The notes under the pieces: model-generated
The model's input: only the letters and a program-made list of their open reading frames with translations
Database searches by the model: none
What the model was told of the DNA's origin: nothing
Program-made: the position numbers and the translations under genes
Part shown: piece after piece, positions 18,161 to 26,844 of the stretch
Layout of the letters: every line of letters starts with the position of its first letter
Position numbering within the stretch: the stretch's first letter is position 1
Assembly (NCBI RefSeq): GCF_003326675.1
Contig: NZ_JPWF01000003.1
Location: 186,001 to 250,000 of the forward strand
Reading direction: 5' to 3'
Length of the DNA stretch: 64,000 bases
From: Thalassospira profundimaris
GTDB taxonomy: Bacteria; Pseudomonadota; Alphaproteobacteria; Rhodospirillales; Thalassospiraceae

Positions 18161-18685
18161 ATGGCGCGGCAAAGCGCATCTGTCCTAATTGCAAGTTTTC
18201 AGGAAAACTATGAACAGCTTTTGCGGTTTCTGACCCGAAAGCTGAATGGTGATTCCGAACGTGCTGCGGACATTGCCCAGGACACGTTTGTCCGTCTTGC
18301 CAGAACGCCAGAAACAGACGACGAGATCGATAATCCGAGGGCCTATATCTATCGCGTGGCCGGTAACCTTGCTATTGACCAGATCCGAAGCGACCGCCGC
18401 CAATCGGCCCATCATGATGGCGACGACGGTGCATCAGAAATCAGTGACCCGAAACCCGGCCCGGAACGAATTTACCTGTCGCGTGAACAGGTCAAACTGC
18501 TTGATCAGGCCTTGAACCAGTTGCCGGAAAATGCCCGCGCAGCATTACTGATGTTCCGGGTCGAAGGATTATCCCATACCCAGATTGCCGAGAAACTTGG
18601 TGTTTCCAACAGCATGGTGGCTAAATATATTGGCCGTGCCTTAAAGCATTGCCGTGACGCGCTTTTGGCTGGGGGAGAAAAATAA
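18161..18685 (+). CDS. ECF RNA polymerase sigma factor, FecI type
   Basis: A 174-residue sigma factor with only regions 2 and 4. Region 2 shows DIAQDTFVRL and NPRAYIYRVAGNLAIDQIRSD; region 4 shows LPENARAALLMFRVEGLSHTQIAEKLGVS-type helix-turn-helix sequence ending in MVAKYIGRAL. The order sigma factor, FecR-like sensor, TonB-dependent receptor is the classic surface-signalling arrangement. On ligand binding the receptor signals through FecR to release the sigma factor, which activates receptor transcription. I chose the ATG at 18161; an upstream in-frame start at 18086 lacks homology and overlaps the promoter zone. A Fur-like box lies upstream. Confidence 0.9.
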   Translation: MARQSASVLIASFQENYEQLLRFLTRKLNGDSERAADIAQDTFVRLARTPETDDEIDNPRAYIYRVAGNLAIDQIRSDRRQSAHHDGDDGASEISDPKPGPERIYLSREQVKLLDQALNQLPENARAALLMFRVEGLSHTQIAEKLGVSNSMVAKYIGRALKHCRDALLAGGEK

Positions 18686-18737
18686 TGTCAAAAAAAATGG
18701 CATCATTTGATCTGCTCACTCGTCTTAATAATAGGAA

Positions 18738-19838
18738 ATGCCGTTTGTCGAAAACGGAACAGGATCGGGGACGGTTACTTTGAATTCGGGTGCATCCGCA
18801 CATCCGCAGTCAGCACTGCAAGATTATGACGATGACATGGTCGCCTTAAGCGATCAGGCCATCGACTGGCTTGTGCGTCTGCAATCCGATGAGGTGACTG
18901 ATCTTGACCGTCAGGCATTCGTGGATTGGTCCGGGCAAAGTGATGACCATATGCGGGCCGCGCGCGATGCGCAGGCGCTATTTGGTGCTGTGAGCCAAAC
19001 GGAAACAGCGCAGGACTGGACCGGCCAAGAAGCGGCATTGTCGCCAAATGCAACGATACCCATCAATACTGCGCGAAATACCCGGCGCAGGATGCCCGGT
19101 TCCATGGCGAGGTTTGGGACGCGCCGGTTTGCACTGAGCATTGCATCGCTTTGCGCACTTGTTCTGGCGATCATGGCCGGTGCCGGGGTGCCGACCGATA
19201 TCTGGGCACGGTGGACCGCGCAATACAGCACGGATATCGGTTTGTTCAAAACCGTGAACCTGCCCGACGGGACGGTTGCGCACATGAATACGGCGTCGGC
19301 CTTCTCCATTGATTTTTCCAACGGCGTACGGCGCGTTGATCTGGCCGCGGGCGAGGTGATTTTCGATGTGGCCAAGGATGCACAACATCCGTTTATTGTA
19401 TCAGCCCAGGGCGGCGAGGCGATGGCGGTTGGCACGGTCTACGGTGTTCGCATCACGGATGATCATGTGAATGTAACGGTGCGCGAAGGTGTTGTCGAAG
19501 TCAGTACCGGCGTTGGCAGCAGCATGCGCCTTCTGGCAGGGGATCAAGCCGTCTATCACGATGGACGTGGGCCACAGACAGGCGGGCATGTTGATCTGGC
19601 TGCCTATGGAAGCTGGCAGCGCGGCAAACTGATCTTTAATAACCGTCCTTTGGGGGACGTGATTGATGAAGTTCAGCGTTACAAGACAGAACGTATCGTC
19701 ATTGCCCGTGATGCCGTCCATGACTTGAAGGTCACCGGTGTTTTTGAAATCGCCGAACTTGATGACCTTCTCGATACGCTGGAACAGGCAATGAATGCGC
19801 GGGTTGTCAGGTTGCCGCTTCTGACTGTGATCTATTAA
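18738..19838 (+). CDS. FecR-family inner-membrane sensor / anti-sigma regulator
   Basis: A 366-residue protein. The N-terminal ~90 residues are a cytoplasmic DUF4880-like segment (QAIDWLVRLQSDEVTDLDRQAF, then FVDWSGQSDDHMRA). One membrane helix follows near residues 130-155 (LSIASLCALVLAIMAGAGV), then the periplasmic FecR domain (TVNLPDGTVAHMNTASAF, GEVIFDVAKDAQHPFIVSA, VGTVYGVR). The last ~70 residues form a short STN-like domain that would contact the receptor. Together these are the full set expected of a FecR that couples the receptor plug to the ECF sigma factor encoded 52 bases upstream. An alternative TTG start at 18780 cannot be excluded. Confidence 0.9.
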   Translation: MPFVENGTGSGTVTLNSGASAHPQSALQDYDDDMVALSDQAIDWLVRLQSDEVTDLDRQAFVDWSGQSDDHMRAARDAQALFGAVSQTETAQDWTGQEAALSPNATIPINTARNTRRRMPGSMARFGTRRFALSIASLCALVLAIMAGAGVPTDIWARWTAQYSTDIGLFKTVNLPDGTVAHMNTASAFSIDFSNGVRRVDLAAGEVIFDVAKDAQHPFIVSAQGGEAMAVGTVYGVRITDDHVNVTVREGVVEVSTGVGSSMRLLAGDQAVYHDGRGPQTGGHVDLAAYGSWQRGKLIFNNRPLGDVIDEVQRYKTERIVIARDAVHDLKVTGVFEIAELDDLLDTLEQAMNARVVRLPLLTVIY

Positions 19839-19943
19839 ATCCTTGTGCTGACAGGCCGTTTTCCGGGCTATTTCCAAGAAAATTGAAAAAAATTGAAAAA
19901 TCCGGTGCAAATCGCGTTGGGTCAGATCGTCTTAAGGTCAAAA

Positions 19944-19974
19944 GCGAATGATTTCGGTTCTTACAATCATTCGC
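19944..19974. promoter_or_regulatory. Perfect 10-bp inverted repeat upstream of the siderophore receptor gene
   Basis: GCGAATGATT, an 11-base spacer, then AATCATTCGC, ending about 28 bases before the receptor start. It could be an operator overlapping the promoter, or an mRNA hairpin. It does not fit a contiguous Fur box. Confidence 0.45.
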
Positions 19975-20002
19975 AAATAGGGGAATGACCGGAAGGCTTA
20001 TG

Positions 20003-22516
20003 ATGAATTCGATGAATATGAAGGCGCAGACCGCAGTCAGTGAAAAAACTGCGCGGCAGGGTGGGAATGTACGCAATGCTTGGATGCGCCGTCTGGCTGC
20101 AACCACGGTGATTTCGGGGATCGCTGCAACAAGCCCGATCATTGCACAGGCGGCGACACCAGCAGTATCGATATCGGCAGATGCCGAAATCGCCCAATCT
20201 GTTGTGGTGCGTCTTGATATCCCGGCACAGGAACTGGACCGTGCCCTGACAAGTTTTGCCGATCAGGCCGATCTTAAACTGCTTTTCCCGTCTCAGGGAC
20301 TGAACGGATTGCAAGCCCCGGAACTGAAGGGCGAAATGACGGTTGATGCGGCCCTTGATCGCCTTCTGAGTGGGACCGGTCATTACTGGCGCTATACCGA
20401 TGGTGGGACCATCACCATTGAAGCACTTTCCGAGACTGGCGAAAACGTCACCGATGCCATCCGCGTCGAAGCCAACAGTGTTGGCGAAACCGCAGACGGC
20501 CCGGTCGAGGGTTATATTGCTACCCAATCACTGGCGGCGACCAAGACCGGAACACCGATCCTTGAAACATCGCAAAGCATCACGGTCGTGACACGCGATC
20601 AGATGGAAGACCAGGGATCGCAGACCATCATGCAGGCGATGCGTTATACTCCCGGTGCCTTTACCGGACAGGTCGGGGCATCCAATCGTTATGATTATGT
20701 GATCCTGCGCGGTTTGGTCGACCGGTCGATTGACAACATCTATCTCGATGGTCTCAAGACCATGAGTGATGACTCGACTTATAGCTCGATGCAGATCGAT
20801 CCGTATTTTGTCGAGCGCGCAGATGTCGTCAAAGGCCCGGCATCGGTTCTTTACGGTCGCAGTTCCCCGGGCGGGCTTGTGGCACTTTCAAGCAAAAAGC
20901 CGCAATTCGAACAGCAGGGCGAAGTCGAAGTTTCCTATGGCAACCGCAATCAGCGCGGTGTCGGGTTTGACCTGACAGGGCCACTTGATGAAGCGGGCAA
21001 GTTTGCCTATCGCGTGACCGGCAAGGCCGATGCCGCCGATACCCAGTTCGAGGGAACGGAAGAAGAGCGCTATGCCATTGCGCCGTCGCTGACCGCGAAC
21101 CTGTCAGATGATACGCGCATCACCCTGAACGCTTACCTTCAAAAAGACCCGGAAGGCGGAACCCATAACGGTCTGCCGTCTGAAGGCACCCTGTTCCCGC
21201 GCAACGGCAAGTATATTTCGACCGGGTTCTTTGATGGTGATCCGTCGCTTGAGGCCTATGAGCGGACTCAGAACATGGTAGGGTACCAGTTCGAACATGA
21301 TTTTGACGATACCTTTACCGCCCGCCAGAATTTCCGGTTTGTTGATGCGGATGTGCATATCGATCAGATTTATCAGACCGGCTGGGACGGCACGTCAGAT
21401 GAGCTGAAAAGAACCTATGGCGGCGGGGATGAAACCTTGCGGGCCTATACTGTTGACAACCAGCTGCAAGCTGACTTTGCGACGGGGGAACTTGATCACA
21501 CGGTGCTGATGGGATTTGATTATCAGCATCGCCGGACACAGAATACGTGGCAGTTTCCCGGGGCAAGCAATATCAACGCATTTACGCCGGTTTATGGTAG
21601 TCCGGGTGTCACCCTTGGCGCACCGACGACAAGCAATGTCAGAACCCTTGAACAGGCAGGGCTTTATCTTGAAGATCAGTTTGCCTATGAAAACTGGCGC
21701 TTCTCGCTTGGCCTGCGTCAGGACTGGGTGGAAACCACCAAGCTTGATCGTCTGACCAACAAGAAAACTGGCGAAGATCGCGAAAAACTGACCAAACGTG
21801 CGGGTGTTCTTTATCTGTTTGATAACGGTATCGCACCTTATGTCAGCTATTCGGAATCCTTTAACCCCAGCCTGTCTTCGGATGTGGCGGGCAATCCGAT
21901 TGAGCCGTCCGAAGGTACCCAGTACGAAGCGGGTGTGAAGTATCAGCCGGAAAACGGCAATCTTTTGCTGAGTGTGGCGGCGTTCTATCTCGAACAGGAT
22001 AATGTCGCGGTCTACAATTCCTCGACCTTTGCGTATGATCCGGTTGGCAAAATCGAAAGTCAGGGGCTTGAACTTGAAGCCCGGGCAAACCTGAGCGAAA
22101 ACCTCAGCGTTATTGCGTCCTATACCTACACCGATGCGTCCTATGACGCGCCGGGCGATGCCAAGGATGGCAAACGCCCGATGCAGGTGCCTGAACATAT
22201 GGCGTCGGTTTGGGGCGATTACCGTTTCAATGCCGGCGCGCTTAGTGGCCTGAGCATCGGAGCGGGGGCGCGCTTCGTCGGGGAAATGGCGGGTAATGAA
22301 AGCAACACGATTACCGTGCCTGATTACACCATCTTTGATCTGGCCTTGAATTACGACATGGCAAAGGTTGGTCTTGAAAACACGGACCTTCGTTTGAATG
22401 TGAACAACCTGTTTGACAAAGAATATGTCGCGTCATGCCTGATCACCCAATGGTCGGACAATTGCTATTACGGTGAAGAACGCTCGATCCTTGCAACGCT
22501 GCGCTATCGCTTCTGA
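20003..22516 (+). CDS. TonB-dependent siderophore receptor with N-terminal signalling domain
   Basis: About 837 residues from the preferred ATG (GGAAGG six bases upstream; in-frame ATGs at 19985 and 20000 are also possible). Signal peptide ends near IIAQAA. The STN signalling domain follows (LDIPAQELDRALTSFADQADLKLLF), then the plug (TPILETSQSITVVTRDQ, VVKGPASVLYGRSSPGGLV) and a 22-strand barrel ending in LATLRYRF. The class is that of FhuA/FoxA/FpvA-type ferrisiderophore receptors, and the two Cys near the end (YVASCL...NCYYGEE) are typical of the hydroxamate group. The ligand cannot be fixed. The STN domain and the FecI/FecR genes upstream show it is also a signal transducer. A terminator follows. 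Confidence 0.92.
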   Translation: MNSMNMKAQTAVSEKTARQGGNVRNAWMRRLAATTVISGIAATSPIIAQAATPAVSISADAEIAQSVVVRLDIPAQELDRALTSFADQADLKLLFPSQGLNGLQAPELKGEMTVDAALDRLLSGTGHYWRYTDGGTITIEALSETGENVTDAIRVEANSVGETADGPVEGYIATQSLAATKTGTPILETSQSITVVTRDQMEDQGSQTIMQAMRYTPGAFTGQVGASNRYDYVILRGLVDRSIDNIYLDGLKTMSDDSTYSSMQIDPYFVERADVVKGPASVLYGRSSPGGLVALSSKKPQFEQQGEVEVSYGNRNQRGVGFDLTGPLDEAGKFAYRVTGKADAADTQFEGTEEERYAIAPSLTANLSDDTRITLNAYLQKDPEGGTHNGLPSEGTLFPRNGKYISTGFFDGDPSLEAYERTQNMVGYQFEHDFDDTFTARQNFRFVDADVHIDQIYQTGWDGTSDELKRTYGGGDETLRAYTVDNQLQADFATGELDHTVLMGFDYQHRRTQNTWQFPGASNINAFTPVYGSPGVTLGAPTTSNVRTLEQAGLYLEDQFAYENWRFSLGLRQDWVETTKLDRLTNKKTGEDREKLTKRAGVLYLFDNGIAPYVSYSESFNPSLSSDVAGNPIEPSEGTQYEAGVKYQPENGNLLLSVAAFYLEQDNVAVYNSSTFAYDPVGKIESQGLELEARANLSENLSVIASYTYTDASYDAPGDAKDGKRPMQVPEHMASVWGDYRFNAGALSGLSIGAGARFVGEMAGNESNTITVPDYTIFDLALNYDMAKVGLENTDLRLNVNNLFDKEYVASCLITQWSDNCYYGEERSILATLRYRF

Positions 22517-22537
22517 TTGCAAACCAGATCTGCTTAC

Positions 22538-22566
22538 AAGGCCGCAGCTTCGTGCTGCGGCCTTTT
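22538..22566 (+). terminator. Intrinsic terminator after the siderophore receptor gene
   Basis: Perfect 11-bp stem (22538-22548 with 22554-22564), 5-base loop. The Ts are partly inside the stem. Confidence 0.8.
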
Positions 22567-22639
22567 GCGTTTTGACGGTAAACCTATATAAGGCACGATA
22601 AAGAGAGATCATTGTGCACTGAAGACCGACCCGCAAAAC

Positions 22640-23794
22640 ATGAAGGCCAAAACCCGACAAATCCTCACATTCGAGATGTTGGAGGCCAAAGCCCGTGAAA
22701 TCGGCTTTGATGTCTGTGGGGTGGCGCGTCCGCAAATTGACCCGCGCAACCAGCAACGTCTTGATGAATTTGTCGCTGCGGGTGAATACGGATCGATGGC
22801 CTGGATGAATGATCCTGAACGTCTGCCACGGCGCCGCGATCCGGAAATGCTGTGGCCGGATGTCAAATCAGTGATTGTTCTGGGCAGCAATTATGGCCCG
22901 GCCGAAAACCCGATGGCGCTGCTGGATCACCCGGATCGGGCGATGATTTCGGTCTATGCCCGTAACAAGGATTATCACGACCTGATCAAGAAACGGCTGA
23001 AACAGCTGGCCCGCTGGCTGGTTGAACAATCCGGCGGGACCGAGCAGGTCAAGGTATTCGTTGATACCGCACCTGTGTTGGAAAAGCCGCTTGGCCAGTC
23101 ATCGGGCATTGGCTGGCAAGGCAAGCATACCAACCTTGTGTCACGTGAATTTGGCAGTTGGCTGTTTCTGGGCGAGGTCTTTACGACCATCGAATTTTCC
23201 GAAGCAACACCGGAAATCGACCATTGCGGGTCCTGTTCGAAATGTTTGTCGGCCTGCCCAACCAATGCATTTCCCGCACCCTATAAGCTTGATGCGCGTA
23301 AATGCATTTCCTATCTGACCATCGAACATGACGGACCGATCCCGCATGAATTCAGAACGGCAATGGGGAACCGGATTTACGGGTGCGACGACTGTCTTGC
23401 CGCCTGTCCATGGAACAAGTTCGCCAGCCGTACCGAAGAACTTGCATTCATCGCGCGTGACGAGCTGACTGCGCCAAAACTGGCCGATTTCCTTGATCTG
23501 GATGATGACGGATTTCGTGCCTTCTTTGCCGGCTCCCCGATCAAACGGATCGGGCGGGCAAAGTTCCTGCGCAATGTATTGATTGCTGCGGGCAATAGTG
23601 GCTCAGATCAACTGGTTCCCAAAATTACTGCGTTGCTCGGTGATGAACATGCACTGATCCGGGCAAGTGCAGTTTGGGCATTGTCGCAATTACTCGGTGG
23701 CGATGCGTTTGATCAGGCAAGAAAAGATCATCTGGTATCGGAACAAGACCCGGTTGTCACCAAGGAGTGGAACCGGGTTTTGCCGATATCTTGA
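22640..23794 (+). CDS. queG: Epoxyqueuosine reductase
   Basis: A 384-residue cobalamin-dependent iron-sulfur enzyme that performs the last step of queuosine synthesis in tRNA. Two ferredoxin-like 4Fe-4S motifs are visible, CGSCSKCLSACPTNAFP and CDDCLAACPWNKF, after the conserved FVDTAPVLEKPL and GIGWQGKHTNL segments. The C-terminal ~75 residues look like HEAT repeats, as in other QueG. It lies 4.7 kb from queF, separated by the iron-uptake unit. Its stop codon directly abuts the stop of the convergent phosphodiesterase gene. Confidence 0.94.
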   Translation: MKAKTRQILTFEMLEAKAREIGFDVCGVARPQIDPRNQQRLDEFVAAGEYGSMAWMNDPERLPRRRDPEMLWPDVKSVIVLGSNYGPAENPMALLDHPDRAMISVYARNKDYHDLIKKRLKQLARWLVEQSGGTEQVKVFVDTAPVLEKPLGQSSGIGWQGKHTNLVSREFGSWLFLGEVFTTIEFSEATPEIDHCGSCSKCLSACPTNAFPAPYKLDARKCISYLTIEHDGPIPHEFRTAMGNRIYGCDDCLAACPWNKFASRTEELAFIARDELTAPKLADFLDLDDDGFRAFFAGSPIKRIGRAKFLRNVLIAAGNSGSDQLVPKITALLGDEHALIRASAVWALSQLLGGDAFDQARKDHLVSEQDPVVTKEWNRVLPIS

Positions 23795-24580
23795 TCAGGC
23801 ATCCATATCAAATTTCACAAAATCGAAGTGATAGCGAAGCCCGCCTTTGGGGTCGCAAAAGGCAATGCCATATCCCGGGCCAAGCGGGTTGCGATCTTCG
23901 AGTTCTTCTTCTTTCTCGTGGCGGAAGTCAAGCGGTTCACCGCATTGGGTGCTGTTGGCCAGAACAAAGGGCACGCCAAGCCATGTGCCGGTCGCAGGGC
24001 GGTGAAGATGTCCAAAGAACAGATGTTTGATCTGCGGGTTGGCCTGCACGATTTCACCCAGTTCCTGTTCCACATCAAGCCGGATGGTGTCCATGAACGG
24101 CAGCCCCATTTCAAAGGGCGGGTGATGCATGAACAGGAAGGTTGGCGTATCGCGATGGGCGGCAAGTTCGTCACGCAACCAGGCAAGGCGTCTTTCGCAT
24201 AATGTGCCGTGATGGTGATCGGGGACGATGCTGTCCATCATGATGAAACGCACCCCGTTAAAGGTCTGACCGAAATTGACAAAGCCGTTGGCATCAACCC
24301 CGGTTGTCGGAAATGCATCACGGAATGCTTCGCGGATGTCATGGTTGCCCGGAATGATCAGATAGGGGATGGCTAGTTCGGACAGAATATCAACGGCCTG
24401 TTCGTATTGTGCCGACGTGCCGCGATGGGTGATATCCCCGGTGATCACGCAAATTTCCGCATCCTGATGCTGGGCATTGATTTCGCTGATCACCTTGCGC
24501 AGGGTCGCGGCCGCATCGGGCTTTCGCGACATATCGTTGCGTGCAAGAATGTGCAGATCGGAAAGATGTATGAATTTCAT
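23795..24580 (-). CDS. Metallophosphoesterase, class III cyclic nucleotide phosphodiesterase (CpdA-like)
   Basis: A 261-residue calcineurin-type phosphoesterase. The two-metal site motifs are complete: DLHI (Asp8, His10), GDITHRG, GNHDIRE, HHPP and FGHLHRP. The set and length match the CpdA/class III 3',5'-cyclic-AMP phosphodiesterase group, though substrate range in this family is broad. The start ATG is about 75 bases from the divergent ribbon-helix-helix gene, so the promoters probably share that gap. No downstream spacer exists because the stop codons of this gene and queG are adjacent. Confidence 0.85.
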   Translation of the reverse strand: MKFIHLSDLHILARNDMSRKPDAAATLRKVISEINAQHQDAEICVITGDITHRGTSAQYEQAVDILSELAIPYLIIPGNHDIREAFRDAFPTTGVDANGFVNFGQTFNGVRFIMMDSIVPDHHHGTLCERRLAWLRDELAAHRDTPTFLFMHHPPFEMGLPFMDTIRLDVEQELGEIVQANPQIKHLFFGHLHRPATGTWLGVPFVLANSTQCGEPLDFRHEKEEELEDRNPLGPGYGIAFCDPKGGLRYHFDFVKFDMDA

Positions 24581-24655
24581 GACGATGCCCTATCATGGCG
24601 GAAAGTATTTGAAATCATGTTCGTTTTTCCCAGACATGAAAAGATATAAACGTCG

Positions 24656-24928
24656 ATGGATGACACCGTTCGTAAAAGATCAGTGACAATTGCGGGGCAT
24701 AGAACCAGCTTCTCGCTTGAAGAAGCCTTTTGGCAGGAGCTGGTCGGGATTGCCGAACGCCGCGCGATCACCTTGGCGGAACTGGTAGTCGAGATTGATT
24801 CCGAGCGAGAAGGCAATCTTTCAAGTGCCCTTCGATTATACATTCTCCGTGACTTGCAAAACCGGTTGGACGGTCAAAAGGATGGCGACCACTTGATGGA
24901 TGGCGCTGATCCCGAAGTGGCGGTGTAA
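24656..24928 (+). CDS. Small ribbon-helix-helix domain protein (RHH_4 type)
   Basis: A 90-residue protein. KRSVTIAGHRTSFSLEEAFWQELVGIAERR is followed by a second helix region, the pattern of the RHH_4 family of putative DNA-binding proteins, common in alphaproteobacteria. No clear Shine-Dalgarno sequence is seen. The stop is five bases before the asparagine synthetase gene, so the two are probably cotranscribed. Its target is unknown; regulation of the shared promoter region is a reasonable guess only. Confidence 0.8.
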   Translation: MDDTVRKRSVTIAGHRTSFSLEEAFWQELVGIAERRAITLAELVVEIDSEREGNLSSALRLYILRDLQNRLDGQKDGDHLMDGADPEVAV

Positions 24929-24933
24929 GACGT

Positions 24934-26844
24934 ATGTGCGCAATCGCCGGGCTGACAGCATCGGACGACCAGACCGCACTTGCGCGCATCTTGCAAAAAC
25001 TGGCCCATCGTGGCCCGGATCATACCGGGATTTGGCAAGACCCGGATGGCTTCATATCCCTTGGTTGTGCCAGATTGATCACAACCGATCCCGATCCGGT
25101 CGCGCATCAGCCATTGGTGTCCGAAGACGGCCGGTTTGTGCTGGTGTTTAATGGCTATATTGCCGGTCATCGACGCCTGATCGATGGAATGGCAGGTAGT
25201 GGCACTGCATTGCGCAGCCAAAGCGATGCAGAGCTGGTTTTGCATCTTTTGGCGTGCGCTGTTTCCAAGGACAATGACGTTGCCGGGGTATTGGGTGGGC
25301 TTTCCGGCCAATATGCCCTGGCGTTCTGGGATGTGGTTGAAAAACGGCTTTGGCTGGCCCGTGATCCGCTGGGGATAAAGCCGCTTTATGTTGCTTGGAA
25401 TGGCGAGGGGCAGGGCAATCTGGCGTTTGCCTCGGAACTGATCGGGCTGACAGAGTTTGGCAACCATCCGTTTGATGAAGATATCCAATCAAACTACCTT
25501 GCTCATCTTTTTGTACCTGCGCCGCAGACCGGCTTTGCGGGCATCGAGTTGTTGGAGCCGGGGACGGTTTTGCGTTGGCAGGGCGGCACAGTAACCCGAA
25601 GCAAGATCAATGATCCGGGACAGGTCAAGCAGCGGTCCTCTGGCCCGATTGATGATGTGCGCTTGCTGGTTCGGCAATCGGTTGCTGATGCGATGGATGT
25701 TGATTGTTCGCTTGGATGTCTGGTGTCGGGCGGGTTTGACAGTGCGGGTGTGTCGGCCATTGCCTGTGATATCGCCCGCGCACAGGGAAAGGCTCTGCCA
25801 CCTGCATTTGTGATGGGCTTTGAAAACTCAACACGCGACGAAACCGGAGCAGCCCGGCGACTGTGCGATCATCTTGGCCAGGATCTTTGCGTTGTGCCTG
25901 CGCCGGAAACGGCATCTGAAATTTATGACGCGCTGATTGCTGGCCTGCACGGCGTGGGTGCCCCCTTTGCCAATCCGTCACTTGTGTTGATGCACAACCT
26001 TTCAAAGCGGGTGGGGCAGGATGTGCGGGTTTGTTTGACAGGTGATGGCGGGGACGAGATTTTTGGCGGTTACCCGCGATATCGTGCCGCGATGCTGTAT
26101 GACCGGTACTGGCAATACCTTCCATCCCCAATCCGCCATCTGTTGGCGGGACTTGGGCAACGGTTTGGATCGCGCAGGATTAACCGGTTTTTGCAAGGGG
26201 GCCGATTTGATCGGGCAGGTGTCTTTGGCTTCTGGAATAATCGATGTGTTGTGCCGGAATTGAGGGCGCGCTTGGCGGGCGCAGTCGATGTGCCAGTGGG
26301 AAGAAAACAAGGAAATCTGCATGATCAGATGATGGCATTTGATCGCGATATTACCTTGCCGGGTAATCAGCTTGTCATGGCAGATCGTTGTGGCATGGCA
26401 TTCGGGGTGGAATATCGACCGCCACTCTTGGGGCATGACGTGGTTCAGGCGGCGGCAATGATCCCGGCAGCCACGCATATGAAAGATGGTCCCAAATCCG
26501 TCTGGCGTCAGGTCATTACGCCCTACCTGCCGGACGGGCACCTTGATCATCCCAAGGTCGGTTTTAATCCGCCGGTCGCGGAATGGCTTGTTAAGCTTGG
26601 TGAATATCTGTGGGGCAATGAAGACCGGGTTCTGAACGCCATATTCGAACAATCCGGCCTTACACATGATCAACAAAAAGCATGTTGGCAGCGGGCGAAA
26701 TCCGGGGATGATTTCGACATGTCACTTACGGTCTGGGCATTGCTTGTCTGGCAGGTTTGGCAAACGCAGAAACCCACCAAGATCGGCGGTGAAGATATGG
26801 CGAAACCTGTCCTAGACCGGGCTGTTGCTGCTGAAATTACGTGA
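24934..26844 (+). CDS. asnB: Glutamine-hydrolysing asparagine synthetase (AsnB type), first copy
   Basis: A 636-residue two-domain enzyme. The N-terminal glutaminase begins MCAIAG, giving the nucleophilic Cys2, with HRGPDHTG and RDPLGIKPLY. The synthetase domain has the pyrophosphate loop SGGFDS at about residue 265, then CLTGDGGDEIFGGYPRY. Family members amidate aspartate, or modify peptides, sugars or osmolytes; this neighbourhood (a ribbon-helix-helix protein) gives no clue. The second copy at 61.4 kb is more divergent and lies in a glycosyltransferase cluster. The last 33 bases overlap the convergent phosphorelay gene. Confidence 0.88.
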   Translation: MCAIAGLTASDDQTALARILQKLAHRGPDHTGIWQDPDGFISLGCARLITTDPDPVAHQPLVSEDGRFVLVFNGYIAGHRRLIDGMAGSGTALRSQSDAELVLHLLACAVSKDNDVAGVLGGLSGQYALAFWDVVEKRLWLARDPLGIKPLYVAWNGEGQGNLAFASELIGLTEFGNHPFDEDIQSNYLAHLFVPAPQTGFAGIELLEPGTVLRWQGGTVTRSKINDPGQVKQRSSGPIDDVRLLVRQSVADAMDVDCSLGCLVSGGFDSAGVSAIACDIARAQGKALPPAFVMGFENSTRDETGAARRLCDHLGQDLCVVPAPETASEIYDALIAGLHGVGAPFANPSLVLMHNLSKRVGQDVRVCLTGDGGDEIFGGYPRYRAAMLYDRYWQYLPSPIRHLLAGLGQRFGSRRINRFLQGGRFDRAGVFGFWNNRCVVPELRARLAGAVDVPVGRKQGNLHDQMMAFDRDITLPGNQLVMADRCGMAFGVEYRPPLLGHDVVQAAAMIPAATHMKDGPKSVWRQVITPYLPDGHLDHPKVGFNPPVAEWLVKLGEYLWGNEDRVLNAIFEQSGLTHDQQKACWQRAKSGDDFDMSLTVWALLVWQVWQTQKPTKIGGEDMAKPVLDRAVAAEIT

